DNA of 64,000 nt from Haplosporangium gracile (lineage: Eukaryota; Mortierellomycota; Mortierellomycetes; Mortierellales; Mortierellaceae). The first letter of the stretch is position 1; each line of letters begins with the position of its first letter. The notes below the pieces were generated by a model. That model did no database searches, had not been told where the DNA came from, and saw only the letters and a program-made list of their open reading frames with translations. Made by a program: the position numbers and the translations under genes. Location: assembly GCA_015499985.1 (NCBI GenBank), contig JAAAUF010000003.1:1-64000 (forward strand). The letters are read 5' to 3'. Shown here one piece after another: positions 1-11,182 of the stretch.

Positions 1-936
1 TTTTTACTTCCGTTGAAGCTGTGAGGAGCAGCGGCAATTGTTGCGCAGAGCCAGGTTTAGGACCGGACTGTGGCTGGTGGATGGCGCTCGGAGGAGCTTG
101 ATATGTAGACCCCTTTACTATCAAATGCCACCCTTGAGCTTTTCACCAGAGACATAGAATTGAGACGCGTCTTCTTTTGTCTAGAGCTCATAACCCCATT
201 TTGATTTCGGTAACCCTTTTCGTTTTGCCTCTACGGTCTTCTTTTTTCATCATTTCAACTACCCTTTTAACCGGCGATACGTCTTGGCACATCCCTTCTT
301 TTCTTTCCTTCATCCCTCTACCCTTTACCCATACCAACCACCAAAGATCCCGAAAAGATGAACCTCCTACTTCCTTTCTTATGGAGTTTTGTTTTCTTGT
401 TACAAAGCTTTAATTGTTTTTGTTCTCAAACTCGCAATAGTAAGAGCAACTATTATAATGACTTTGATTGAAGGGGGGGGGGGGGGGGGGGTTTACTATC
501 TTTGATGGTATTTCTTTCAGATCGTGCCGTCCATTGTCTTCTCTAAACTAGTATAAAAAAAGGTACTTTATTATACTCCAAAAACAAGAAGTCCCATAAG
601 AAAAGGGACGAGAAACTCACAGAATCCTCCATTTTGACCTGCCCATTCTCTCTCACTCTCTCTCGCTCGCCGTCTAGCCCTCCTTTCTTCTTCCCCCTCC
701 TTTTTTTCAACTTGTAGTTTGTTGTAGTATTGTTAGGAGCCTTCATTCGAACTTCATTGCAACAAAAATTGGTGATGGCGATGCGATAGAGACGTGTTGC
801 TGGTGTTGGGTCGGAGTTGTTGTTGATAAGAGGAAGGAGTGAAGGTGCGAGGGGCACATGCTGCGAGGTGTGGATGATTGTTTGTTGCATCTTTTTGACG
901 GCCTTAGTGTTTCCACTAAGCCCACACTCATAGCGG
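1..936. other. Spacer at left edge, no gene supported
   Basis: No frame in this stretch shows recognisable protein similarity or a consistent splice structure. It holds a 19-base G run at 473-491 and short CT-rich tracts near 650-710. The right-hand part abuts the decayed Gag frame and may include more degraded element sequence, but I cannot read any further domain from it. Confidence 0.5.
473..491. repeat. Poly(G) homopolymer, 19 G
   Basis: An uninterrupted run of 19 G residues lies in non-coding DNA. Such runs are length-unstable and hard to sequence, so the exact length should be treated as approximate. On the opposite strand it reads as poly(C). Confidence 0.9.
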
Positions 937-1593
937 TCATCCGGTGAATTCAAGGCATGGAGGACGATGGATCGAGTAATGGGGTGATAAGGCGTCTTGG
1001 GCTTCAACAGCAGCAAAGACTTGTCCTTCCTCTCGGGTAAAGCGACACATCTCCTCGTAGGTGGCTGGCTTCTGGCGCAAGACGACGGTACGGATCTTAG
1101 GACCGAGAGCGGCGGAAAAGTACAGTCTCTTGCCGTTGTCGTCGATCATTCGAGCGAGCACGAATGGGCGGTCCATGTCGACGATCATTTCCTCGACTGT
1201 CTGGAACGGAGCTTATTTGTATTATCGGGTGGCTTCTCCGACGGAGGCCATCAGTGCGTAGGTGTGGTATTGCTCAAGGAAGTCTTTTTTGAAGGCACTG
1301 AAGGTTAACCAGGAGTGGTGAGTGACCTCATATTAAATTTGGGTCGTGCCTTCGAGGTAGACTCCTACGGCCTTGAGTTTGCCTTAATTGACCCAGTGAT
1401 TACCATAGACGATCGCCTCAAAGTGTACCAGTCAGGCGATAGGGTCGTCGTCGGGTCGGAAGGCTCAAGGGGTGGTGAGGATCTGTTCTCGCAAGATCGG
1501 GGCAGAAGGAGTGACGGGTCGTTCATCGATGACGGCAACAGAGGAGGGAGTGGTGCTAGTGCTGGAGACAGCAGGATCAACATTGTTGGACAT
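937..1593 (-). pseudogene. Decayed LTR-retrotransposon Gag-like frame
   Basis: One minus-strand frame of about 219 codons runs from an ATG at 1593 (MSNNVDPAV...) to a TGA at 937-939. It is broken by six internal stops, at 1465-1467, 1432-1434, 1384-1386, 1333-1335, 1222-1224 and 1213-1215, with no frameshift. The flavour is that of Ty3-type Gag capsid regions: an FKKDFLEQYHTYALM block near 1290, and RQKPATYEEMCRFTREEGQ near 1040. No zinc knuckle, protease, reverse transcriptase or LTR is visible, so this is a truncated fragment. The five stops from 1432 down fit C-to-T changes in Gln or Trp codons. Family assignment is by eye from motif style. A domesticated Gag is unlikely because of the stops. 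Confidence 0.65.
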
Positions 1594-1771
1594 GTTTATT
1601 AATGTATTATCATTATTTTCTGTGATTTTTTTCTTATTAAAAGATACTGATATGAGGGAGAAAAGTGTAGCTGATAAAGCCGTCAGGATTGATGGATATA
1701 AAGTAGGAATGAAGATGTTCGTAGGTTTATTCGCGTTTGAAGAATTGCCGTTTGACTGTTGTTGTAGGCAG

Positions 1772-2885
1772 TCATCCAATGAGAGATCCCAGGTCTCCTA
1801 TGAGCGATGCAATGCCTCCAGGAATTCCCTTGGCGATCTCCGCAATCTACAATGATGAAGTACAAAAAAATCATTGAGTCGTGTCAGTACCAGAAGACGT
1901 GAAAGAAAAACAAGGGCAACCAAACCCTCAAGAACAAGGAGAGAGACAACTTACGTTAACGGGGCATTTGACGTTGTAAGACTGATCCTTGATGTCCGGA
2001 GAAAGCTTAATGCCCAGAATTTTGACTTTGGCCTTGAGGTCATAAAGGATTGTGATCTCCTTATCCGATCCGCCAAGGATCCCGCACTTTGAGAGAATTT
2101 GTCGGATGATGGTGAAGCCCTTGTCCTGGTTTCGGTCATAGGCAATCGAGATTGGGAAGGTGGCGTTTGTAGTCGATTTGCTTGGGAAATTGGTGTTTGT
2201 AAGATTGCCTCCTCCCAAAGTTGGCTCGTAACCTGGGAATCTTGCCTAGATAGATGAGAGAGAAAGGGACGGATGTAAATATTTTGTCACTATGGATTCA
2301 TTGTTTTTTTTTTTTTGAGGCATGTCATTTTCATCATTTCGCCCAGCAAGCCAAACTCCCCCCAAAAAATAATGAACGTCATTTTTTCTTTTTTCAAGTG
2401 CTATGACCATATTTATCACTTAGCACACAGTCAGTTCACCAACTAACAAAAAGTAAGACAAGACCTCTCCCTACCTTGATGTCAAGAAGTTCAAAGTTAA
2501 ACCCAATCGGGTTAGGGTTCTCGACTCTAATATTCGCCACCATATCAACTCCAAACGTAGTATTGCCCTTATTGAATGTGAAAACAGGGTCGCCCACATT
2601 GCCCATGTAATCGACCACGGGGACCTTGAAGACCGTAAAAATCACAATCACCAAGATAATAATGACCAGCAAGAGGACCAGGCAGACACAGCAGGTCACT
2701 CGGCCGCAGGTGGAGCGGATACAGCTGAAACAGGGGAGGTATTTCGACCGCTCCCTGGGAGCTTTGATTGGGGTTACTGAGGGCGGTTTTGAGTGATCGT
2801 AGTCGCTGCTGCGCGGGGTGTGGATATCCTGCATGGGATAGTTTTGGTGGTACTGGTCTTGACTGAGTCTCCGTTCCTGGTTCAT
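1772..2885 (-). CDS. Membrane-anchored LEA-2-like protein
   Basis: Three exons (2885-2475, 2245-1955, 1846-1772) join in phase 0 to give 258 residues. The N-terminal 50 residues are polar and rich in Tyr, His and Pro. They are followed by a Cys-rich juxtamembrane stretch (about 51-68, PCFSC...) that could be palmitoylated, and one very hydrophobic helix (about 65-87, VLLLVIIILVIVIF). The rest has the look of a LEA-2 (LEA14/NDR1-like) beta-sandwich: FGVDMVANIRVENPNPIGF is the typical core, with a repeat-like strand set to the C-terminus. Family knowledge: such fungal proteins are single-pass membrane proteins, possibly vacuolar or plasma-membrane and stress-linked; substrate and partners are unknown. 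The start is the first ATG before the acidic/polar N-terminus and lies just inside a pentanucleotide repeat. Intron 1 is about 229 bp, longer than most here. Confidence 0.8.
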
Positions 2886-2897
2886 TTTTGTGTGCTA

Positions 2898-2954
2898 TGT
2901 TGTGTTGTGTTGTGTTGTGTTGTGTTGTGTTGTGTTGTGTTGTGTTGTGTTGTG
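2898..2954. repeat. Pentanucleotide microsatellite (TGTGT)n
   Basis: About 11 copies of a 5-bp unit start only 12 bp upstream of the LEA-2-like start codon, so the tract lies in its 5' UTR or core promoter. On the coding strand it reads ACACA repeated. Copy-number change here would alter leader length. Confidence 0.9.
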
Positions 2955-4100
2955 ATTGTTGTTGTTATAGAAGGAGTTGGAGTAGTGAAGAGACGAGTGG
3001 ATATGAATGAAGCGATCAGTGGAGTGAGCCGTGGGTTCAAGAGTGAATGAGAATGAGAAGTGAGAATGCTACAAGGTATATGTAAAATAAGAGTACTACT
3101 AGTGAATGAGTGAATGAGAGTAGAGTTGCTTCAGCTGTGTAGAAGAAAGGAAGGAATGAGAAAGACAGAAAGGGAAAAAAGAGAAAGAAAAGAAGAGAAA
3201 GAGGAGTGAGGGAGAAAAGAGGAGGAAGGAGGAAGAAGAGGAAGGAGAATAAAGAATAAAAAAGGATGATAGTGAGGCGGAGGGCTCAAGAAAGGCGGGT
3301 GTCCAATCAACAGTCGGGGCGAGGAATGTGAAGTTGCCTTTAGAGAGAAAGAGTGGAGTGTCAAGTTTATAATGAAAGGTGGAAAGAAAGAGCGGGAAGA
3401 GAGGCGCGGGCGATGATAAAGTAAGGAAAGAAGAGAGGAAGTGGGGAAGGAAAAAGGTAAGCGAAAGGGAGAAGAGGCGAACTTCCTTCTTCCGCAAATA
3501 ACGAGTTGGGGTGGAGCGGGATGCAAGGAAGGAAGAGGACGAACAGATATATCAATATACAAACAAGCAAACAAACGATGCTGTTCTGTTAGTTGTTCAT
3601 GGGCGAGTGGAAGAGGAAGGGGAAGGGGAAGAGGCAGGGGTAGGGCAAGGTTGTGAGGGCGCGGGAGCAAAGATCAGGCAAGGTCCAAAGGATGGAGGAC
3701 AAGACTTTTAGCATGAAAAATATCGCCGAGTATATATTTTTTGCAAGCCAACAGTCGGAGAATGGAGAAAAGACACCGAGTGGAAAACAAAAAAAGAAAA
3801 AAAAAAGGTAAAGCAGGCACCCTAACCTCCCCCCCCCCCCCTGGACTCCTGATTGGAGCGTTGGTCTGCATAAGCATAGTCCTTGGACGCCAAGCCTTAT
3901 TGATCGTGCGTTACACGAGAATAAGCAGCATACATTTGTCAAAAATTGCAATCGGACAAAACGCTTACATTGCTTTTAACGACGTAGATAGAAACAAACA
4001 TAATTATTGTAAATGGTATGATTGGTTCACCAAGTGGATAAAGAACCAAAGGGAAATGAATATGAAAAGGATATGAGAAAGAAGGTAAGGCAGGACGAAA
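2955..4100. other. Spacer upstream of LEA-2-like gene
   Basis: No gene supported. 3123-3290 and 3380-3480 are almost purely A/G on the + strand, i.e. CT-rich on the strand of the LEA-2-like gene. A C run of about 11 lies near 3831-3841. The 4000-4100 end is the 3' flank of the PLC-like gene. Open frames in the purine tract are low-complexity translations only. Confidence 0.55.
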
Positions 4101-6331
4101 CTAGTAAGGAGTAATCTGATTGCCCTGACCAGCCTTGACACGAGCAACGTTCATGTCATTGAAACGGTTGGCGACCTTGAAGACATCGCTGTCCCAATAG
4201 TTGTTCACTCGTACTCGGAACCAATACGGCCACCGAGTGTAGCAGTAATCCGCAATCGCATCCAGGAACGCATAGTTGGTCTCTGTTGCCAAAGGGCCGA
4301 TGCAGATCTGAGGGATCTTGCCTTGCTTCAGCTGGTCGATAATATCCGGTGCTAAGATGCCCATGCTAATTTGCGGAGTAATAAGAAACAAGCACAAAGG
4401 GGTAGGGGTATTATTAATTACGAATTTCGTCGTTTTTCTTACTTGCTTGGTTGACCGTTGGAAATGAAATGCAATAATACAGAGGGGAATGATCGGTCAT
4501 TTGAAAGAACATTTTCAAAACATGCAAGCAAACAGGAGACACTTACTTGATGTCGATTTGCTGCCACTGGACAAAAGATCCATCCGTAGGGGCACCCTTG
4601 CCACACCAATCATAATAACTGGCATTCAACTGCACCGGCATCGTATCATCACTCGTATAGTGGAACCCATCCATCTTCCACGTATCCTTGGGGTTCGCCC
4701 ATGCTGGCTTCGGGTCCGGAATCGCGTTATACGTGTCCCCCATGAACACCATGATCCTTTTGTTGGCAAGAATCATCTCTCGTAGAGTAGGCCATTCCTC
4801 GGATATACTGGCACGAGGCCAAAACATGAGCTCGCCTGAGGGGAGGGTGAAGTATTTGATGACCTTGGCGACGATAAGACGGGAGATGGAGGTGACATCG
4901 CCATCGTATTCGTTGAATTCAATCGTGAGGACTTCGTAGGGGTTGGCGAGCATGAATTGGAGAATTTGGGAGAGGACCGAGTCGAGCGGGATTCCGATTG
5001 CGCGGGTGATGCCGTTGCCATGGCACATTACAATGTCTGTGTTGTTATTTGACAGGCACGTTCCCAGATCCAAGAACCGTATCCCTACAGAGTTGACAAA
5101 TCGATTTGAGGACTAAGGTTAGTACTGCGCTCTTGTTTGTCTTTCATATCAATGATAATGTCACCACCCATGTCTTTAGCATGGCTTACCGTCGGTCAAT
5201 TGCTGGGTGATAGTGTGACCAGGTTGGTTCTCCCAAAGACAGGGCAGCGCCGCCGCAGGAATAACCTCCAAACAAGCCGACCCCCACAACAGACAAACGT
5301 CCAAACTACTCGTACAGACCTGCTCCCACCCCAAACAAATCGTCTCAGTCGACTGACAAACAGATGTGAATGCGCCACAGAGCCAATGCAACCAACTGGG
5401 GAGTTGATCCAGACAGGAGTTGGAAAGCTTGGTGCATCGAACTTCCCAACCAGCGGTACAGTTCTGGGACTGGGCCTGGCAGACGGTTTCCGTTTGGAGG
5501 CAGGTCTGTGTTGCGAGGTTACAGTCGTATTTGAGGTCGTATGCTGCACTGTTGTGGGTTGCTGGGTATGTCTATTCGTGCATGGGATTGCGTACAAAGA
5601 TGATCGAGGGGTATTAGCAAATTTGTGAACATTCCAATTTGTATATATAATATTCCCCGATCGTCCAGTAAATATGCATGTTGGTAGGGTCCAATGGTAG
5701 GTCCTTACACTTCTCTCCAAATAAAACAAATAAAGCAAAAAAAAAAAAAAAGGCTTACCACTTGATTATATCGCAAATCACAAATGTCCGCCCGTCCGTT
5801 ACAAAGCATGTCCGTACTATTGACAACCGCCAGATTGTAAAACGGGAGTGCACCACCACCACCAACGGCAGGAGGAGTAGTAGCCGCATCCGCTGCTGCT
5901 GAACGTCCCCTTATCCTTGGCTCCTGGTTGTCGCCTCGCTTCTGGAATCCTGAATGCTGTTGGTTCCAGTCTCCTGAGGAAGAGGGTAGCCGTTGTTGTT
6001 GTTGTTGCTGTTGCCTATGTTGCTGTAGCTGCATCATGCAGTCGTTGTTCCAGCTAGCCGGCTCCTGAAAGTCCGACAGCCGTTGATGATGGTAATAATT
6101 ATCCCCTTTCATCGATTCGTGTCTTCTAGAAGGCGAACTCAACTCGGACCTGGGTCTTGGAGTGGGGACGCGTAAGGGCCCATCCAGGGCTTGAGGTAAC
6201 GGTTCTCGATAGCCGCTTTCTGATGAAGCCGAGACATGTCCACAGGATACCGCCACCACTGCTACGAAAGTGATCCAAAGAGTCAATGCTGTTGCAGGTG
6301 AAGTGCGTATGGGAATCCTGCGTTGTCGCAT
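4101..6331 (-). CDS. Secreted PLC-X-like phosphodiesterase with Cys-heptad insert
   Basis: Four exons (6331-5759, 5571-5190, 5084-4547, 4365-4101) give 585 residues. A signal peptide is likely (about 1-36, hydrophobic TALTLWITFVAVVAV). Residues about 37-170 are disordered and include a short Gln run. CNGRADICD then introduces a PLC-X-like (TIM-barrel phosphodiesterase) domain. VTYPATHNSAAYDL carries the first catalytic-type His (about 197); VMCHGNG carries the second (about 340). Later blocks (PYEVLTIEFNEYDGD, KRIMVFMGD) are typical of fungal secreted PLC-like proteins. Between the two His lie about 107 residues with 13 Cys, most at seven-residue steps. Family knowledge: eukaryotic relatives of this type often lack the Ca-binding and substrate residues, so phosphoinositide cleavage is not assured. 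Start: ATG 6331; ATG 6355 in the same frame is an alternative. The frame is open further upstream but low-complexity. Confidence 0.82.
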
Positions 6332-8224
6332 TTTTGTTGAATGTGGGGATGCCATCGAGCGGTATGTTAAAGGTACGCTCCTTTGGTGGGTGAGAGAGGA
6401 AGGCAGGGTATCGTCCATTTGATCTTGTATCCGTAGCGGATCTGCACAGCAGCCTCTATTACTACTGTCCAGTCTTGATCCTGTCCTCGCCTTGTATGGG
6501 TGCATCCAAGATTGGGAGGTATGCGAAGTGTCCTGTGATCCCAGGAGTGTAAGAGTAAGAAGGAGTGAGAAAATGGGGTCAAAAGTGGTTGCAACAGCTT
6601 CAAGAAGCAATTGACGAGAGAAAGGACAGTTATGTGGAGAGTATAGTGAGCGAGCCGTGAGGAGGCCAGGAGAGGGGCGTGAATTGAGGGGAGGGGAGAT
6701 AGACGAAAGAAAAAAGAAAAAGAAAAGAGGAAAGGGCGAAAAGAAAACGATAAACAAAATGGAGGGAATACAAAAAAAAAGCAGGGCAGGGAGATGGGAC
6801 GGGAGCGGGAAGAAGAAACGAAGGGAAGGGAAGGGAAAGGGAAGGAAAGGAGGAGGGAGGATGGAAAAGAAAAAAGTCAAAGAGTGAGAGATGCGGACGG
6901 GGGTACCAGCAGCGACAGACGAAAGGCAACAGGGACGATGTGCCAACAGAAGAAGACGGCAAAGACGGTACATCGTTCTGGCTCTATCACCTGATGGACA
7001 CCACGGCATCCATCACACGTCGCGCAAAAAAAAAAACTCTAAAAAAACCATACAACGATGCACTGGACCCTTACTCGCTCGCGCCTTCCATCTCGCTCGG
7101 TTGTTCATATTTCACCCTCCGCACTTCACTCTCCACTTTTCAGCTCTTGTCTCCTCTTTGCTCCACCCCCTCTTTTTTGCAGGCAACCCCTGAACACAAC
7201 GAACATCGAGATAGTTTAGCAACATCAACAACAATACAGCCTCTTCACCCCTGTTACTTTTTTTCCCTCTCATTTACTAAGCGAAAAAAAGTGTTACCCC
7301 TGGCCCTTCCCCTGTTGTTTTTTTCTGCACGCCGTAAACAATATCACCACTTTCCTCAAACATGCCTCGTTGCTTGCTGTTTTGCATAAGTTACAAGTGT
7401 TCCGTAGTTCTGTTTGTGCGTGCGGATAAACCTTTTCGCCCTCTCTCTCTCTCGTTTGAACACAAACACAAAGGAATTATAAAGGAAAATGAAGACGAGT
7501 AGTTGTGAAGAAGATCACCTTGATACAAAAAATGCCAGCTGTTCAGGAACGCGAGCATTTTGTCTCGCATTTTTTTTTTTCCAACCCAGTCATCGCGCTC
7601 AACTTTGTTCGTCTCAAGCTACTTTCGGCGGCAGGTCAAACATTATTTTTCTTTGCGCCGAAAAAAAAAGTCAGGCAGCCCTTTCATCTCGAGAACTCCA
7701 CTTGAAAGCGCGGTTGACAATGGATTTTTCGCCCTTTACCCATCTTTTCGTTTCCTCCTTTCTTCGTTTACCTTTCCCTCTTATCTCCAGCCCCTTTATT
7801 TTTTCGGTCTAAAGGGCAGCAGCGTGGTGGTGGTGGATGAACTACTCTTTTGACAATTCGCAACAACATCCCACATCTCAACCCCTTTCTCTGTGTTGCG
7901 CTGGAATCAGTAGTCAGTCTAAAATTCAGGGTTGCTCCGCCCATTACATCTATAGCGATTTTTTTTTTTAGATGCAGGTGACCACGTCCACTGACCTATA
8001 GGTCTTATGGGCCCGTTTCTGGATAGTCCTCCTTTTCTGTACAAAGTGAGCTGATTGCAGAAGAACGGATAAAAAATTAGAGGCAAACATGGAACAACCA
8101 CCGCCACGTTCTTCGCTCTCCAAAATGCTGCAGGTGTTGGTTTCTGTATAATGTATTGAATATTTGCTTAAAAAAACTCCTCCCCTCCTCCTTGTGTCCA
8201 TTAACGCTCCCCCTCTTTCCTTGT
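6332..8224. other. Spacer between PLC-like gene and TM9SF 3' end
   Basis: No gene supported. 6655-6890 is purine-rich on the + strand (CT-rich leader for the minus-strand PLC-like gene). 7060-7330 and 7560-7810 are CT-rich on the + strand. Several open frames of 60-150 codons cross these tracts, but none shows a domain or splice logic. The last part is the 3' flank of the TM9SF gene. Confidence 0.5.
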
Positions 8225-10944
8225 CTAATCAAGCTTGACGTTACGATATATCCTCATAATAAACTTGTTGGCCGCAAAATGGCCCACAGATCCCAAGATC
8301 AAAAAGATCGCCATGCATGCCAACGCCGTATTGCCAAAATAGAAACTCGTCTGAAACAATCCATACATCCTATAAGAAGCAAAAATAAATAAATAAATGG
8401 TGATCAGCAAAAAAACGTTCTTCTTTCAAAACCTATTGCAACAACATTTTCAATAGCAAAAAAGAATTGTCCTCGATCAACACCTCAAGGCAACTTACTT
8501 GGTTTTCTGCATGTAGTAGTAGACAGAATAAATATACACATACACCGCGGTAGAGCCACAGGTCGCAAGACTCATCCAATGCCACCTATAGTCTTCGTTA
8601 TTGATCACAAAGTACGTGCTCACCACTGTCACCGACGCAGTGACAAGCATCACAATCCCAAAGACCAGCAGTCCGAACCCATAGACATAGTAGACCTTGT
8701 AGGACCAGAACGACGTGAACAGGAAATAAATCTCGATAAAGATTGACGCAAAGGGCAAAATGCCTCCGAGTGCAATGACGACGATGGGTTCGGCGTACCA
8801 GATCTTTTCGGGGATCTGACGAGGGATCGCGTGGACTCTGCAGGGGAAATCGGCTTTTCCAGCCCAGTTCTTGCCCAGAATGCTTCCCACAAGTGTCAAT
8901 GGAAGCACAATAAACAACCAGATCACAAGCAACGCCATCTATTAGCAAGTGTGTAACGCGTCAGTGTTAGCTATTGCTTCATTAATTTGCACAAGGAACA
9001 AAAGTAAACCCAGGCATTGTCAAAAAAATAAATCAAGAGTGACGTACCATAGTGCCAAAAGGAATGGCGCGGGAGCTGGTATAGTAGATGGCAATAGTGT
9101 TGTTCAAACTGGTGACAATCACAACGGCGGCGGGCCACAATCCAGCAGTCAAGAACATGCAGCGAACCCAATCCTTGCCACCATACTGCGAATACTGACT
9201 GGCACTCGAGTATCCCGAAATCATCGACGTAAAGGCGTAGATGAAAATGGTGGCCGTCATGATACTGGCGCGTTCGGTCCACTCCTGTCCAAAGATGGTG
9301 TAAAGGATCACAAAGAACGAAGTCCAGGCGAGCTGGTATCCTGTTCCGACAAACGCCGCAAAGGTCATGGGACTGGCTGGGGCTCTGAACACGTCACCGT
9401 GAATTTGCTTCCATCCATAGTCGTCTCCCAGGTCATGGTCCTACATGCACAAAGGCGAGGCAAATGTGTCAGAGTAAAAATTTCAGTTCCAATTATTATT
9501 GGTCAGCTAATTGCAAATATATCCAGTTAACTTACAAAGTCGGTTAAACCGGCCTCCTTGTCGTAACGGGCAAAGTCGCGGCGGAGATATCGGATCCACA
9601 TGGCGCTGACAAATCCTGTCAAGAACAGCACCATCATTAACGAGTTGAAAATCGAGAACCAATGGATCTAAACACAAGTAAGGATCTTTTATGTTAGTGC
9701 ACTTGTCTTACAGCACTGCAAACGCGAAAACCAGTAGTTTTCATCCACAATACCTTGTTCTCGAAAAAGTCGGAATCCAGGTAGCGCTCAAATCTCGACT
9801 TGAACTCCTTGGTGGTCGCCTTCCAATGAACAGAGTATGTAAAGTCGATATGAACGCCCGCCTGCGAGTTGGTCAGCAATACGAGGTTCTCGGGTGTCAC
9901 CTTGGCTGAGATGATCTGATTGCCATTGTATTCAAACTCAAAGTTTTGGTGGGTGAAGAGCGACACCTGGTCACTCTCTTTGTCTTTCTTGCCAACCATT
10001 CCTAAACATCAAACAAGAATAGTGAAGCGAGAATAAATGCACTGCATTTCGGAACATGATTTCCCCGGTAAAATATAAACTATTTCACATCGTTTTTGCC
10101 AAAACAAAGTAAGAGTTCATGAATGATATTTACCCCAGGCAGGGAGATCGTCGATAAAGAATTGAAACCAGTAGTCGTGAGAGATGGCGTATTGGAACGT
10201 CTTGACGTCCTGCGAGGTCAATAGACGTCTAGGGCAAATTGACGTGGAATCCTGGCTCTCTATAAAAAAGCGTTTGTGTGAGTACATGAATCAAACTGTC
10301 GAATGAACAGTGCCTAACAAAGACCAAATATCGGGACAAATAACCAAAACGCGTCGCTTCAAGAGAAACAGAAAAGGTAGAGAGTGGTGGCAGTGAGGTG
10401 CTACGTACTTCCGAAACGAATGGAGATTCCAGAGTTGACAAGCTCCATTCCGAGCAATGCCTCGCCCAAGGTCTCATGTCGGTGCTCGACTTGACCTTCA
10501 CCCTTGCAGTATGGCAGCTGAAAGTATTCATATGTTTCCTGTCGATTGCTATTGCATTAGAATCGTGAGATAAATAGAATATTGTCAGAAAGCATGTGCA
10601 CGCGAACATGATGCCGTATCTTTTTGTAATTATCCTTCTGCCTTGCCCCGCTTGTTTATTGTACGCACGCATAACTCACCTCAGGGGACCTACTGAATTG
10701 GCCCAAACAACAACCGCCTCTGAGTCTTCGTACTATAGCGTCGACAAAAACATATGCAATAACTGCGGTTAGTACTCCTGTTTATGGCAAGTATGGTGGC
10801 AAAAAGCTATGTAGTTCTTTCCAAGTGGGAGGAGTGATGTACCTTGTGTGAATGTTCATCGGCGTTGACGATGGCGATAGCGAGAGCGGCGACAAGTGCG
10901 AGCGACTTGACCACTTTGCCGGACCATCCTTTTCCGGCAAACAT
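8225..10944 (-). CDS. TM9SF/EMP70 nonaspanin
   Basis: Nine exons (10944-10843, 10732-10680, 10548-10409, 10259-10134, 10001-9754, 9667-9536, 9440-9048, 8938-8499, 8369-8225) join in frame to 592 residues, normal for the family (yeast Emp70 is slightly longer). A signal peptide starts [10 protein letters not shown] and ends near NADEHSHK. The lumenal domain has family marks: [23 protein letters not shown] and [12 protein letters not shown]. Nine hydrophobic segments follow, the first at [16 protein letters not shown] and the rest in the last three exons. [10 protein letters not shown] is a family signature. The tail ends VKLD, a KxD-type signal known in TM9SF proteins to bind COPI and keep them in the Golgi. 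Likely role: Golgi/endosomal sorting of membrane proteins. Introns are short, several with TACTAAC-like branch sites. Confidence 0.9.
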
Positions 10945-11182
10945 ATTGTTGAAGCGAGAGAAGGTGCTGATGTATTTCTGTATGCGATGATGTCCTGTTG
11001 GCGTGTGAGCAAGTCAGTGATGGTCGTCCTGAAAGTTGCAGTGCATGAAGAGTGGTTGGTGGAAAGACGTTATGAATAAATTGTAGGCGATGATTGCTGG
11101 ATAATTTGCGATTTATTTATTTTTAGCAAAGTAGGAAAAGCAGAGAAGAATAAAAATACAGTGGAGGGTGAGATTAAACGGT

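Noticed and set aside
6332..7009. Minus-strand open frame extending the PLC-like protein upstream by about 226 codons
   Set aside because: It is low-complexity Phe/Leu/Pro/Ser from a purine-rich tract. It would bury the signal peptide, which fits the N-terminus at 6331.
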